The notes below the pieces were generated by a model. It was given only the letters and a program-made list of their open reading frames with translations, was not told the origin of the DNA and did no database searches. A program made the position numbers and the translations under genes. Positions 33,624 through 41,893 of a stretch of DNA of 64,000 bases are shown in pieces. Source of the DNA: Mycolicibacterium thermoresistibile (GTDB lineage: Bacteria; Actinomycetota; Actinomycetes; Mycobacteriales; Mycobacteriaceae); NCBI RefSeq assembly GCF_900187065.1, contig NZ_LT906483.1, positions 1,488,001-1,552,000 of the forward strand. The letters are read 5' to 3'. Numbering within the stretch: the first letter of the stretch is position 1; each line of letters opens with the position of its first letter.

Positions 33624-34799
33624 ATGCCCACACCCGTTATCGTCGGTGCCACCAGAACGGCCATCGGGCGGTCGTTCAAGGGAACGCTCGTCAACACACC
33701 GCCGGAGACGCTGATCACCACGGTGCTGCCGGAGGTGGTCCGCCGGGCCGGCATCGATCCGAGCGCCATCGACGACATCATCTTCGCCGAATCGAACTAC
33801 GGCGGCGGTGATCTGGCCCGGTACGCGGCCGACGCGTGCGGCTGGCAGCAGGTCCCGGGCCAGGCCGTCAACCGGCACTGCGCCGGCAGTCTCACCGCGA
33901 TCGGCAATGCCGCCGCCCAGATCGGTTCCGGCATGGAGCGGGTGCTGATCGCCGGTGGTGTGCAGTCGCTGTCGATGACGCCGCTGACCAACTGGCGCAT
34001 CCCCGGTCCCGAGCTGAAGTTCGAGGAACGGTGGATGACGCCCACTCACGTGGAGACCCCCGACGCCCCGATGCGGGACATGTCGATCACCGTGGGCTGG
34101 AACACCGCCCAGGCCGTGGGGATCACCCGCGAGGAGATGGACGCCTGGGCGGCGCGGTCACATCAGCGCGCGATCGCGGCCATCGACGCCGGCAAGTTCG
34201 TCGACGAGATCGTTCCGTTGAAGGTCCAGCAACCCGACGGATCGGTGATCGACTTCAGCGTCGACGAACATCCCCGCCGCGACACCACCGTCGAGAAACT
34301 GGCGCAGCTCAAGCCGCTGCATCCGGAGATCGAGGGCTTCTCGATCACCGCGGGCAACAGTAGCGGCACCAATGACGCGGCGGCCGCGGTGGCGCTGGTC
34401 GACCGCGACTACGCGGAGGCCGAGAGCCTCGACGTGATGGCCACGGTCAAGGCCTGGGCGGCCGCCGGGGTGGCCCCCCGCGACACCGGGCTGGGTGCGG
34501 TCGCGGTGATCGGCAAGGTGCTCGACCGGGCCGGCCTGAAGCCGTCGGACGTCGCACTGTGGGAGATCAACGAGGCGTTCGCGTCGGTGCCGATCGCGGC
34601 GTGCCGCGAGTACGACCTCGATGAGGAGCTGGTCAACTTCTCCGGAAGTGGTTGCAGCCTCGGCCATCCGATCTCCGCGTCCGGTGCGCGGATGGTGACC
34701 ACGCTGGTCTACGAGCTGCGGCGGCGCGGCGGCGGTATCGGGGTGGCGGCCATGTGCGCCGGCGGCGGCCAGGGCGGCGCCGTCGTCATCGAGGTGTAG
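33624..34799 (+). CDS. Acetyl-CoA acyltransferase (thiolase)
   Basis: This 391-aa classical thiolase has nucleophile Cys86 in NRHCAGSL, EINEAFASVP, FSGSGCSLGHPISASGARM with the His, and MCAGGGQGGAVV with the second Cys. It catalyses thiolytic removal of acetyl- or propionyl-CoA. ATG 33624 has GAAGG eight bases upstream; a longer in-frame start at 33573 has none. The 138 bases before it may hold a separate promoter, with CTACAGT and TTTTGTAACG near 33520-33552. Confidence 0.9.
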   Translation: MPTPVIVGATRTAIGRSFKGTLVNTPPETLITTVLPEVVRRAGIDPSAIDDIIFAESNYGGGDLARYAADACGWQQVPGQAVNRHCAGSLTAIGNAAAQIGSGMERVLIAGGVQSLSMTPLTNWRIPGPELKFEERWMTPTHVETPDAPMRDMSITVGWNTAQAVGITREEMDAWAARSHQRAIAAIDAGKFVDEIVPLKVQQPDGSVIDFSVDEHPRRDTTVEKLAQLKPLHPEIEGFSITAGNSSGTNDAAAAVALVDRDYAEAESLDVMATVKAWAAAGVAPRDTGLGAVAVIGKVLDRAGLKPSDVALWEINEAFASVPIAACREYDLDEELVNFSGSGCSLGHPISASGARMVTTLVYELRRRGGGIGVAAMCAGGGQGGAVVIEV

Positions 34800-34828
34800 G
34801 CCGGATCGGCGCGCCGAGCGCGGACGCC

Positions 34829-35542
34829 CTACTTCCGGGTGCCACCCGCGGCGCGCTCCTCGATCAGCCGTTCGGCGTGGTCGAGGATGCATTCGAGGGT
34901 GTACTCGAAGTTGCGTTCATCGGCTTCGGCCAGCCGGTGCCCCTTGGCGAGCAGCTCGGCGATGATCGGGGTGCTCGCCGGGTCGACCGCGGACGGTTCG
35001 TCCCCGCCGTTGAACAGATCCTGGGTCTTCTCGTGCAGGCGTTCGAGCACCACCGACCCCCGCACGTGCACCGACACCGCGGAATAGGTGTCGAAGGCGT
35101 CCTCCGGGGACAGCCCGGCCTGCACCAGGCTGTCGATGGCGGCCTCCATCTGCTGCAACCCGAGCTTGCGGATCTTGGTGTTGAGCGCTCCGCGGATCAG
35201 CACCAGGTCGGTGAGGATGGGGCTGCTCAGGAACGTCTTGCGCATGTTGCGGGCGTGATTGCGCAGCGACTCACGCCAGTTGCCGGCCTCCACGTACGGG
35301 GTCTCGAACACGTACTGGCGCAGCGCGCGGTTGGTCATCTCGTTGAGCAGGTCGTCCTTCTTGCGGAAGTACCAGTAGATGCTGGTGACGCCCACCCCGA
35401 GATGTTTGCCCAACAACGGCATGCTCAGGTTGTCGATACCGACTTCCTCGGCGAGTTCGAAGGCTCCGGCGACGATGTCGTCCGGATTGATCGAACCTCG
35501 TTCACGACGCCGGCGTTTGTCGGCGGTCGCCTGCTTTGCCAC
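34829..35542 (-). CDS. TetR family regulator
   Basis: This 237-aa TetR repressor has the N-terminal helix-turn-helix as LGKHLGVGVTSIYWYFRKKDDLLNEM, preceded by INPDDIVAGAFELAEEVGIDNLSM. The C-terminal two-thirds is the ligand-binding helical domain. GTG 35542 is chosen because AGGAG (35548-35552) sits five bases before it; the frame could start 33 bases earlier. It is divergent from the SDR-aldolase pair, 262 bases apart, and probably regulates it through the dyad near 35754. Confidence 0.88.
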   Translation of the reverse strand: MAKQATADKRRRRERGSINPDDIVAGAFELAEEVGIDNLSMPLLGKHLGVGVTSIYWYFRKKDDLLNEMTNRALRQYVFETPYVEAGNWRESLRNHARNMRKTFLSSPILTDLVLIRGALNTKIRKLGLQQMEAAIDSLVQAGLSPEDAFDTYSAVSVHVRGSVVLERLHEKTQDLFNGGDEPSAVDPASTPIIAELLAKGHRLAEADERNFEYTLECILDHAERLIEERAAGGTRK

Positions 35543-35753
35543 GGTGACTCCTGTTGTTCCAGTGTCCGCTGTCACGCCCGTTCACCGAACCGCAGTCAGG
35601 CCGGTGAGCTGCAATGATGCGTCTACCCGGAATCCCTTTCGGTCGAACGTGCCAACCGATAACGATACCGGTAGGCATCCGATTCGCCCCTCGGCAAGCG
35701 TCGCGGTGTGGTGAGTGTCGCCCCGGTCCGGGTTTCGTTACCCACCTCACCAA

Positions 35754-35773
35754 ACTATGGAAAGCGCTATAGT
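35754..35773. promoter_or_regulatory. Inverted repeat ACTAT-N10-ATAGT upstream of SDR
   Basis: ACTATGGAAAGCGCTATAGT has 5-base arms separated by ten bases and lies 31-51 bases upstream of the SDR start. It is a candidate operator for the divergent TetR, and TATAGT can serve as the -10 box (35768-35773). Confidence 0.45.
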
Positions 35774-35804
35774 AAGCCCTTCGGCGACGGACGGGAAGGA
35801 TGCC

Positions 35805-36602
35805 ATGGATCTCGGGTTCACCGATGCCGCAGCGGTGGTGGTGGGCGGCGGCCGCGGGATGGGCCTCGCGGCAGCGCAGTGTCTGGCCGATGACGGGGCC
35901 CGGGTCGCGGTCATCGGGCGGACGAGATCGATGCTGGACGAGGCCGCCGCCGACCTGGCCCGCCGGGGTAGTCCCGATGCGCTGGGGATCGTCGCCGACA
36001 TCCGGGACGAGCAGCAGGTGGAACGGGTTTTCGCCGAGCTGGGGGAGCGTTGGCAGGGTGAACTCAACGTCCTGATCAACACGGTCGGCCCTGCCGTGAT
36101 GGGGACGGTCGAGGAATTGTCCGACGAGCAGTGGCGCAGCGCCGTCGACGACGGCGTGCTGGGCATGGTGCACTGCGTGCGGTCGGCACTGCCGTTGCTG
36201 CGACAGGCGGAGTGGGCGCGGATCGTGAATCTCTCGGCGCACTCGACGCAGCGGCAGAGCGTCATCCTGCCCGCCTACACCGCCGCCAAGGCGATGGTGA
36301 CCAGCATCTCGAAGAATCTGTCACTGCTGCTGGCCAAGGACGAGATCCTGGTGAACGTGGTGTCGCCGGGCAGCATCGCCTCGGAGGCACTCGTCGGATG
36401 GGCCGATTCGATCGGTGTCGACGGAACCGATCCGTACGCGCTGATGTCGGCCATCGACGAGCACTTCGGACATCCCGCGCACCTGCCCCGCGCCGGGCTG
36501 CCGGAGGAGATCGGCCCGGTCATCGCCTTCCTGGCGTCGCGGCGCAACTCATACATGACCGGCGCCAACGTGAACGTCGACGGCGGCAGCGATTTCGTGT
36601 GA
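35805..36602 (+). CDS. Short-chain dehydrogenase/reductase
   Basis: This 265-aa SDR has VVVGGGRGMGLAAAQCLADDGARVAVIGRT, where GGGRGMG is a slightly altered cofactor motif. NLSAHST holds the Ser and YTAAKAM holds Tyr/Lys. NTVGPAVMG replaces the usual NNAG. It oxidises or reduces an unknown alcohol or ketone with NAD(P). GGGAAGG precedes ATG 35805. The DapA-like gene follows after 14 bases, so the two are an operon. Confidence 0.86.
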   Translation: MDLGFTDAAAVVVGGGRGMGLAAAQCLADDGARVAVIGRTRSMLDEAAADLARRGSPDALGIVADIRDEQQVERVFAELGERWQGELNVLINTVGPAVMGTVEELSDEQWRSAVDDGVLGMVHCVRSALPLLRQAEWARIVNLSAHSTQRQSVILPAYTAAKAMVTSISKNLSLLLAKDEILVNVVSPGSIASEALVGWADSIGVDGTDPYALMSAIDEHFGHPAHLPRAGLPEEIGPVIAFLASRRNSYMTGANVNVDGGSDFV

Positions 36603-36616
36603 TCCCGGGAGGTGGC

Positions 36617-37624
36617 GTGGCAACGGCGAAGGAGGCGCGGGACTGGGCCCGGGTGGCGCTTCGCGGCATCGGCGATTCGTTGTACACGCCGTTTCGCGGC
36701 GCCGACGGTGATGAGATCGACTGGGACGCCTACCGCACCCTGGTGCGTTACTGCGTCGGCGACCTCGGTCATCAGATGCTCTGGTGCACAAGCGGGATCG
36801 CCGAGTTCTGGGCGCTGACGCTGTCCGAGCGCAAGCAGCTGCTCGAGGTCGCGATCGCCGAGGGGCGCGCGGTGAACCCGGATGTGGTGGTACAGGCGTG
36901 CACGGCGACCACCTCGGCGAAGGACACCCTCGAGTTGACCCTGCACGCCCAGGAGGCCGGGGCCGACATCGTCTACATCCAGACCCCGATGATGGAGACG
37001 CACGGCGGCGAAGGGGTGTTGCGATTCTTCACCTACATCGCCGACCGCACCGACATCGCCCTGGGCATGTTCAACTCGCCGTCCTCGGGCTATGTACTGT
37101 CACCGGCTGAGGCGGCGCGCATCTACGAGGAGATCCCGGCGGTGTGCGCGACCAAGGAGGGCGCGTTCCGGCCCGCCGCGAGCCGGCAATTGCACCAGCT
37201 CGCACCGGATCTGATGATCTGGGAGTGCGACAAGAACGTGTACCGCGCCGGCTGGTTGCGGGCCGGCATCGTGTGCCCGGCGCAGCTGGGGACGTCCGGG
37301 TATCTTTTCGAGACGCCGCGGCGTCCCGTGCTGACCGAGTACTGGCAGTTGATTCTCGACGGCCGGCTGATCGAGGCGATGGACCATGCCCAGCAGACCG
37401 GGATGGATCAGCTGGAACTCGATCTGGGTCCGTGGTTCACCTGTTATCCGGGGCGTGCGGACTACTTCACCCACTGGGGCGGGGCGTTCAAGTACGCCGC
37501 CTCCGTGCTCGGTCTGCCCATCGGTGACCATCCGCATTCCCGGCCGCCGCAGGCGGAGCTGCCGGAGGAGGCGAAGGTCCAGATCGAGGCGGCCTACAGA
37601 CGGGCCGGCCTGATCCCGGCCTGA
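36617..37624 (+). CDS. DapA/N-acetylneuraminate lyase family aldolase or hydratase-aldolase
   Basis: This 335-aa TIM-barrel class I aldolase-like protein keeps the Schiff-base Lys in PAVCATKEGAF. The FNSPSSGYVLS segment corresponds to YNxPxxTG. WCTSGIAEFWALTLSERKQL corresponds to the GTTGE...L(T/S)xxE phosphate/carboxylate loop with changes. Its length is nearer hydratase-aldolases of aromatic catabolism (about 330 aa) than DapA (about 295 aa). It could split a pyruvate-containing intermediate, but this is inference. GTG 36617 follows GGGAGG four bases upstream. A strong hairpin terminator follows. Confidence 0.8.
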   Translation: MATAKEARDWARVALRGIGDSLYTPFRGADGDEIDWDAYRTLVRYCVGDLGHQMLWCTSGIAEFWALTLSERKQLLEVAIAEGRAVNPDVVVQACTATTSAKDTLELTLHAQEAGADIVYIQTPMMETHGGEGVLRFFTYIADRTDIALGMFNSPSSGYVLSPAEAARIYEEIPAVCATKEGAFRPAASRQLHQLAPDLMIWECDKNVYRAGWLRAGIVCPAQLGTSGYLFETPRRPVLTEYWQLILDGRLIEAMDHAQQTGMDQLELDLGPWFTCYPGRADYFTHWGGAFKYAASVLGLPIGDHPHSRPPQAELPEEAKVQIEAAYRRAGLIPA

Positions 37625-37639
37625 CGGGGGCAAGACGCA

Positions 37640-37676
37640 CCAGCGCCGCGCCACCCTGCTGGTGGCGCGGCGCTGG
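37640..37676. terminator. Perfect 16-bp hairpin, bidirectional terminator
   Basis: CCAGCGCCGCGCCACC (37640-37655), a CTGCT loop and the exact complement (37661-37676) form a 16-bp GC-rich stem without mismatch. It lies between convergent genes, 16 bases after the aldolase and 20 bases before the end of the secreted-protein gene. There is no U-tract, as is common in mycobacterial hairpin terminators. Confidence 0.85.
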
Positions 37677-37695
37677 ATTGCCGGTCAGCCGGCGG

Positions 37696-39336
37696 TTATT
37701 CGTCGTCGCTGCTCGATTCGGACCTGACCTTGGACGTGCCGGCGTTGTTGTTCGCAGCGCCGGTGTCCTGGCTGTCCGTGCCGCCCCGGTTGAAGCCGAG
37801 GTTCTTCCGGACGTTGGACTGCAGGTTCTGCAGCCCCTGCTGGACCTTCTCGGTACGCAGCTGACGCCGCTCGGCGGCCTTATCCTGCCACTGCTTCAGC
37901 GATGTGCCCTTGCGCACATTCCTGCTCGCTCCCGAGGTGATGAGCTCGCCACCGGTGGTGCCTTCGCTCGATTCCGGAGCGGTCTCGTCGGTGACCGGCT
38001 CCTGATGAGCGGTCTCCTCGGTGGCCGGCTCCTGGGTGGCCGGCGTCTCGGGAGCGTCCTTCTCGACCTTCGATTGCGCATCCCGGGCAACCTTCTGCTC
38101 GGGCGCGGATTTCAGGGCGAGCTGCACGGCCGGCTCACTGCCCGGAATGCCGGTGATCGACGCGGTCGACTCCTCGGACTCGGGTCGGGTCAGCCTGAGC
38201 ACATTCGCGATGTCGGCCGGAACCTCGGAGAAGAAGAAGTTGAAGGTTCCGCGGTCCGAGAAGAGGCCGGGGAAGTAGTCGTCGGCGTTCTCCAGGTCCG
38301 ACGCGTAACCGTTGATGAACGCATTGGCGATCTTGGCCGGAGCGTTGATGAGGTGGCTGATCGCGGTGTCGTACTCCGCGTTCGCCAATGCGGTGGCGGC
38401 GGCGTCGAGAATCTCCATGGTCTGGAACAGCGCGGTGACGGGTGGGGCGAGAATCGCTCGCGCGAAGTTGCCCAACCGTGCGCGCGACAGCAGGCCGGGG
38501 CCCCAGCCGTGACGGATCTCTCCGTCTTCGTCGAGTGGATCCATCCAGGTGGTGCCCAGAACGCGTGCCAGCGTCTCGGCCCCGAGATCTTCCAGGAAGT
38601 TGCCGGGAACCCGCAACGCGTCGAGGAATCCCGCCCGCTGGTCCGACAGCACATCCATCAGGAACCACAGGTTGACCTCGGCGAATGCGTCGGTGAAATT
38701 CCCCTCGGCCAGCAGCCGGATCGTTTCCTGGATCAGCGGCGGCGCCATGTGGGGAATCCCGGTGATCGTCTCATCGGTGGTGGGCTGACCGTTCTCGTCC
38801 AGCCACAGCAGCGCGCCCCGTTCGGTACGTGCCTGACGTTCGAAGAACAATCCGGCGAAGGCTTCCACCAGGGCCTGGCCGGTGTTCTGCGCCGCCGCGC
38901 TCAGGACCGGCCCGTATTTCCCCGGCGCGGCCAGCAGCGCATTCGGAATCCGCATCGGGTCGTCGATGGTGTTGCGGATGAAACTTGTGAACCGGGCCTG
39001 AACCTCGGGATCACCGAGCGCGTCCGCCAGCGCTCGCCAGTGGGTGCTCGTACGCTCGCCGAGGGTTTCCAGCTGGTACAGCAGGCCGGTCGGCCCGGTG
39101 AACACGTCCAACCAGACTTCGAGCGGATTCTGGAAGGCCGACAGTTGAACGTCGGCGACCGACGGTTCGACGCGAACGTCCGGCGGCGTGGCGGTGACCA
39201 CGACCGGGGCGACGGCCAGCGCGCCGGCGGTGGCGACGGTGACACCGGCGGTGAACGCCTTGGCGCCGACTCTGCCCGCGCGGGAACGCGAGGGTTCCGA
39301 CTCGCGATCCACCGGGCCGGGGTGAGCTAGGTCCAC
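37696..39336 (-). CDS. Secreted mycobacterial protein of unknown function, predicted iron-regulated
   Basis: The 546-aa product has a basic n-region (RSRAGRVGAK) and a hydrophobic core TAGVTVATAGALAVAPVVV, a signal peptide probably cleaved near ATPPDV. The mature domain (about residues 50-400) repeats motifs of a mycobacterial exported family: SAFQNPLEVWLDVFTGPTGLL and AKIANAFINGYASD followed by FPGLFSDRGTFNFFF. The C-terminal 150 residues are acidic/Thr-rich then basic (KQWQDKAAERRQLRTEK), low complexity, and end in SSSDDE. I recognise no enzyme domain. GTG 39336 is chosen for AAGGAGA just upstream; ATG 39360 would add eight residues. Two iron-box-like sites precede it, so IdeR repression by iron is likely. 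Confidence 0.75.
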   Translation of the reverse strand: MDLAHPGPVDRESEPSRSRAGRVGAKAFTAGVTVATAGALAVAPVVVTATPPDVRVEPSVADVQLSAFQNPLEVWLDVFTGPTGLLYQLETLGERTSTHWRALADALGDPEVQARFTSFIRNTIDDPMRIPNALLAAPGKYGPVLSAAAQNTGQALVEAFAGLFFERQARTERGALLWLDENGQPTTDETITGIPHMAPPLIQETIRLLAEGNFTDAFAEVNLWFLMDVLSDQRAGFLDALRVPGNFLEDLGAETLARVLGTTWMDPLDEDGEIRHGWGPGLLSRARLGNFARAILAPPVTALFQTMEILDAAATALANAEYDTAISHLINAPAKIANAFINGYASDLENADDYFPGLFSDRGTFNFFFSEVPADIANVLRLTRPESEESTASITGIPGSEPAVQLALKSAPEQKVARDAQSKVEKDAPETPATQEPATEETAHQEPVTDETAPESSEGTTGGELITSGASRNVRKGTSLKQWQDKAAERRQLRTEKVQQGLQNLQSNVRKNLGFNRGGTDSQDTGAANNNAGTSKVRSESSSDDE

Positions 39337-39390
39337 AGCATCTCCTTGTGATGTAGCCATGAATTGCCTGAATGGCGCCTGAACATTAGC

Positions 39391-39429
39391 TGAGGGTTGC
39401 CTAACCCACAATAGGTTCGCCTTACCTAA
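39391..39429 (-). promoter_or_regulatory. Tandem IdeR iron-box candidates
   Basis: On the minus strand TTAGGTAAGGCGAACCTAT (39429-39411) matches 16 of 19 bases of the IdeR consensus TTAGGTTAGGCTAACCTAA. Next to it, 39391-39409 matches 14 of 19, with a perfect GCCTAACC core half. A TTGACG -35 candidate at about 39440-39445 places the better box over the -10 region. Tandem boxes are known for strongly IdeR-repressed mycobacterial promoters. Iron limitation should induce the secreted-protein gene. Confidence 0.8.
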
Positions 39430-39618
39430 TCAAATTTTCTGTCGTCAAGCACAGTGATCCGTGACGAGAATCACCCTCGACGCCTGTGTGGCAGCCGGGA
39501 TCTGACGCCGCAGCAGCCCCGGCCGGTGTGTGCGGCGGCGGCCGCGCGAACGGGCGTCGACATGGTGACGGCGTCGCGTCTGTCGTCGTCGGCACCCTGG
39601 TCGGAGGTTTGAAAGGTC

Positions 39619-39672
39619 AACCGGCCGGTTCCAGCGGAAGGTGCTACCGATAGGTGTACAGTATGCGCATAC
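39619..39672. promoter_or_regulatory. Two perfect palindromes upstream of the hydratase-amidohydrolase operon
   Basis: AACCGGCCGGTT (39619-39630) and GTATGCGCATAC (39661-39672) are each perfect 12-base palindromes. The second overlaps a TACAGT -10 candidate (39656-39661), 34 bases before the hydratase GTG. Either could be the operator. The remainder of the region from the iron boxes (39430) to 39705 shows nothing else recognisable. Confidence 0.45.
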
Positions 39673-39705
39673 ATCCAGTAAGCGCGGTTGGAGGAGGGCT
39701 GACGG

Positions 39706-40611
39706 GTGGGTGCGTCTGACCGGGTGGCCGAACCCTTGGCCCCAGAGGTGGCCCGAGAGAATGCCCCGGCGACTGCGTCCGGGGACATTTCCGGAACTCC
39801 CGCGGTGCGCTACGAGGTCCGCGACCCCGGCGTGGCGGTGGTCACGTTCGATCGGCCGGAACGTCTCAACACCTGGGCGCGCGACATCTCGTCGGGCTTC
39901 TACGCCGCCATCGACCGGGCCGACGCCGACCCCGACGTCCGGGTCATCGTCTGGACCGGAAACGGTCGGGCGTTCTGCGCCGGCGCCGATCTCGGCTCCG
40001 CGTCCGGCGAGTCGCTCGGCGCCGGACTCCAGAAGACCGACGGAACCAACGTCAGCCGGCTGGTGGGGGAGCGCCACCCGTACTTCCTGACCACCGTTCG
40101 CAAGCCGATCATCGCCGCGATCAACGGAGCCTGCGTCGGCATCGGCCTGACCCACGCGCTGATGTGCGACATCCGGTTCGCCGCAGCCGGCGCGAAATTC
40201 AACACCGCGTTCGCCCGCCGCGGCCTGATCGCCGAATACGGCATCTCCTGGATCCTCCCGCGGCTGGCCGGCTGGGGGGTGGCCACCGAACTGCTGTTGA
40301 GTGGCCGGACCTTCCGCGCCGAGGAGGCCCACCGCCTCGGCCTGGTCCACGACGTGGTGCCGGCCGAAGAGCTGACGGAACACACACTCGCGTATGCCGA
40401 GGACATCGCCCGCAACTGTGCACCGGCGTCACTGGCCGTGATCAAACAGCAGCTCTACGGCGATGCGATGGACGGCGTCGTCGACGTCAGCGCACGCGCC
40501 GAGAAACTGATGCACGAATCGCTGCGCCGACCCGACGTCATCGAGGGAATCACGAGTTTCATCGAGAAACGGCAACCGGCCTTCCCTCCGTTGGCCCCGT
40601 CCGACCCGTGA
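39706..40611 (+). CDS. Enoyl-CoA hydratase/isomerase family protein (crotonase) E
   Basis: This 301-aa crotonase has a 30-residue Ala/Pro-rich extension before the fold. Then come VTFDRPERLNTW, FCAGADLGSA for the oxyanion loop, NGACVGIGLTHALMCDIRF and AEYGISWILPRLAGW. Typical Glu residues are partly replaced: only the Glu in AEYG remains. GTG 39706 follows GGAGGAGGG. It is the first gene of the rightward operon with two amidohydrolases, a ligase and two FadE proteins, and probably hydrates or hydrolyses an intermediate of that pathway. Confidence 0.86.
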   Translation: MGASDRVAEPLAPEVARENAPATASGDISGTPAVRYEVRDPGVAVVTFDRPERLNTWARDISSGFYAAIDRADADPDVRVIVWTGNGRAFCAGADLGSASGESLGAGLQKTDGTNVSRLVGERHPYFLTTVRKPIIAAINGACVGIGLTHALMCDIRFAAAGAKFNTAFARRGLIAEYGISWILPRLAGWGVATELLLSGRTFRAEEAHRLGLVHDVVPAEELTEHTLAYAEDIARNCAPASLAVIKQQLYGDAMDGVVDVSARAEKLMHESLRRPDVIEGITSFIEKRQPAFPPLAPSDP

Positions 40612-40666
40612 CCGTCGTGCAGAACAACACCGGCACAGCAATTCTGCGGCCTGCGAAAGGGTGATC

Positions 40667-41878
40667 ATGACCGAACTGGACTACCGGGCGATCGACGTCG
40701 ACAACCACTACTACGAACCGCTGGACGCCTTCACCAGGTACCTGCCCAAGGAGTTCACACGCCGCGGGGTGCAGATGCTCACCGACGGCAAGCGCACCTT
40801 CGCGCTGATGGGTGAGAAGGTCAATCACTTCATCCCGAACCCGACGTTCGACCCGATCATCGAGCCGGGCTGCCTGGATCTGCTGTTCCGCGGCGAGATC
40901 CCGGAAGGGGTCGACCCGGGATCGCTGATGAAGGTCGACAGGCTGGCGAACCACCCCGAATACCAGAACCGCGACGAGCGGGTGAAGATCCTCGACAAAC
41001 AGAACCTCGAGACCGTCTTCATGTTGCCCACCTTCGCCTGCGGGGTGGAGGAGGGCCTCAAACACGACATCGAGGCCACCATGGTGTCGCTGCACGCCTT
41101 CAACCTCTGGCTCGATGAGGACTGGGGATTCGACCGGCCGGACGGCCGCATACTGTCGGCCCCGATGATCTCGCTCGCCGATCCCGAGAAGGCCGTCGAG
41201 GAGGTCGAATTCGTGCTGAACCGGGGCGCCAGGATCGTCTGCGTGCGGCCGGCGCCGGTGCCCGGTGTGGTGAAGCCCCGCTCGCTGGGCGATCCAGTGC
41301 ACGACCCGGTGTGGGCGCGATTGGCCGAGGCCGGGGTCCCGGTGATCTTCCACCTGTCCGACAGCGGATACCTCGCCATCTCGGCGCTCTGGGGCGGAAC
41401 GGGCACGTTCGAGGGCTTCGGCAAGCGCGACCCGCTCGACAACGTCCTGCTCGACGACCGCGCCATCCACGACACGATGGCCTCGATGATCGTGCATCAG
41501 GTGTTCACCCGGCACCCGAATCTCAAGGTCGCCAGCATCGAGAACGGGTCCTACTTCGTCTACCGGCTGATCAAGCGGTTGAAGAAGGCCGCCAACACCG
41601 CCCCGTCGCATTTCAAGGAGGATCCGGTCGAACAGTTGAAGAACAATGTCTGGATCGCGCCGTACTACGAGGACGACGTCAAACTGCTCGCCGAGACGAT
41701 CGGGGTCGACCGCATCCTGTTCGGGTCGGACTGGCCGCACGGCGAAGGGCTCGCCGATCCGATGACCTTCACCGCCGACATCCCGCAGTTCCCCGAGTTC
41801 AGTCACGAGGACACCCGAAAAGTGATGCGGGGCAACGCGTTGACGTTGCTCGGTGCCAACGTGCCGGCGACGGCCTGA
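40667..41878 (+). CDS. Amidohydrolase family (Amidohydro_2) protein, larger paralogue
   Basis: This 403-aa TIM-barrel metal-dependent hydrolase of the Amidohydro_2/ACMSD superfamily has an N-terminal strand RAIDVDNHYYEP, equivalent to the D-x-H metal motif with Asn before His. VIFHLSDSGY supplies a His, and the C-terminal LFGSDWPHGEG holds the metal Asp. Family members are decarboxylases, hydratases or C-C hydrolases of cyclic compounds. ATG 40667 has GAAAGG six bases upstream. Placed between a crotonase and a CoA ligase, it might decarboxylate or open a ring before or after activation (inference). Confidence 0.83.
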   Translation: MTELDYRAIDVDNHYYEPLDAFTRYLPKEFTRRGVQMLTDGKRTFALMGEKVNHFIPNPTFDPIIEPGCLDLLFRGEIPEGVDPGSLMKVDRLANHPEYQNRDERVKILDKQNLETVFMLPTFACGVEEGLKHDIEATMVSLHAFNLWLDEDWGFDRPDGRILSAPMISLADPEKAVEEVEFVLNRGARIVCVRPAPVPGVVKPRSLGDPVHDPVWARLAEAGVPVIFHLSDSGYLAISALWGGTGTFEGFGKRDPLDNVLLDDRAIHDTMASMIVHQVFTRHPNLKVASIENGSYFVYRLIKRLKKAANTAPSHFKEDPVEQLKNNVWIAPYYEDDVKLLAETIGVDRILFGSDWPHGEGLADPMTFTADIPQFPEFSHEDTRKVMRGNALTLLGANVPATA

Positions 41879-41893
41879 CCCGGGGAGCGCACC

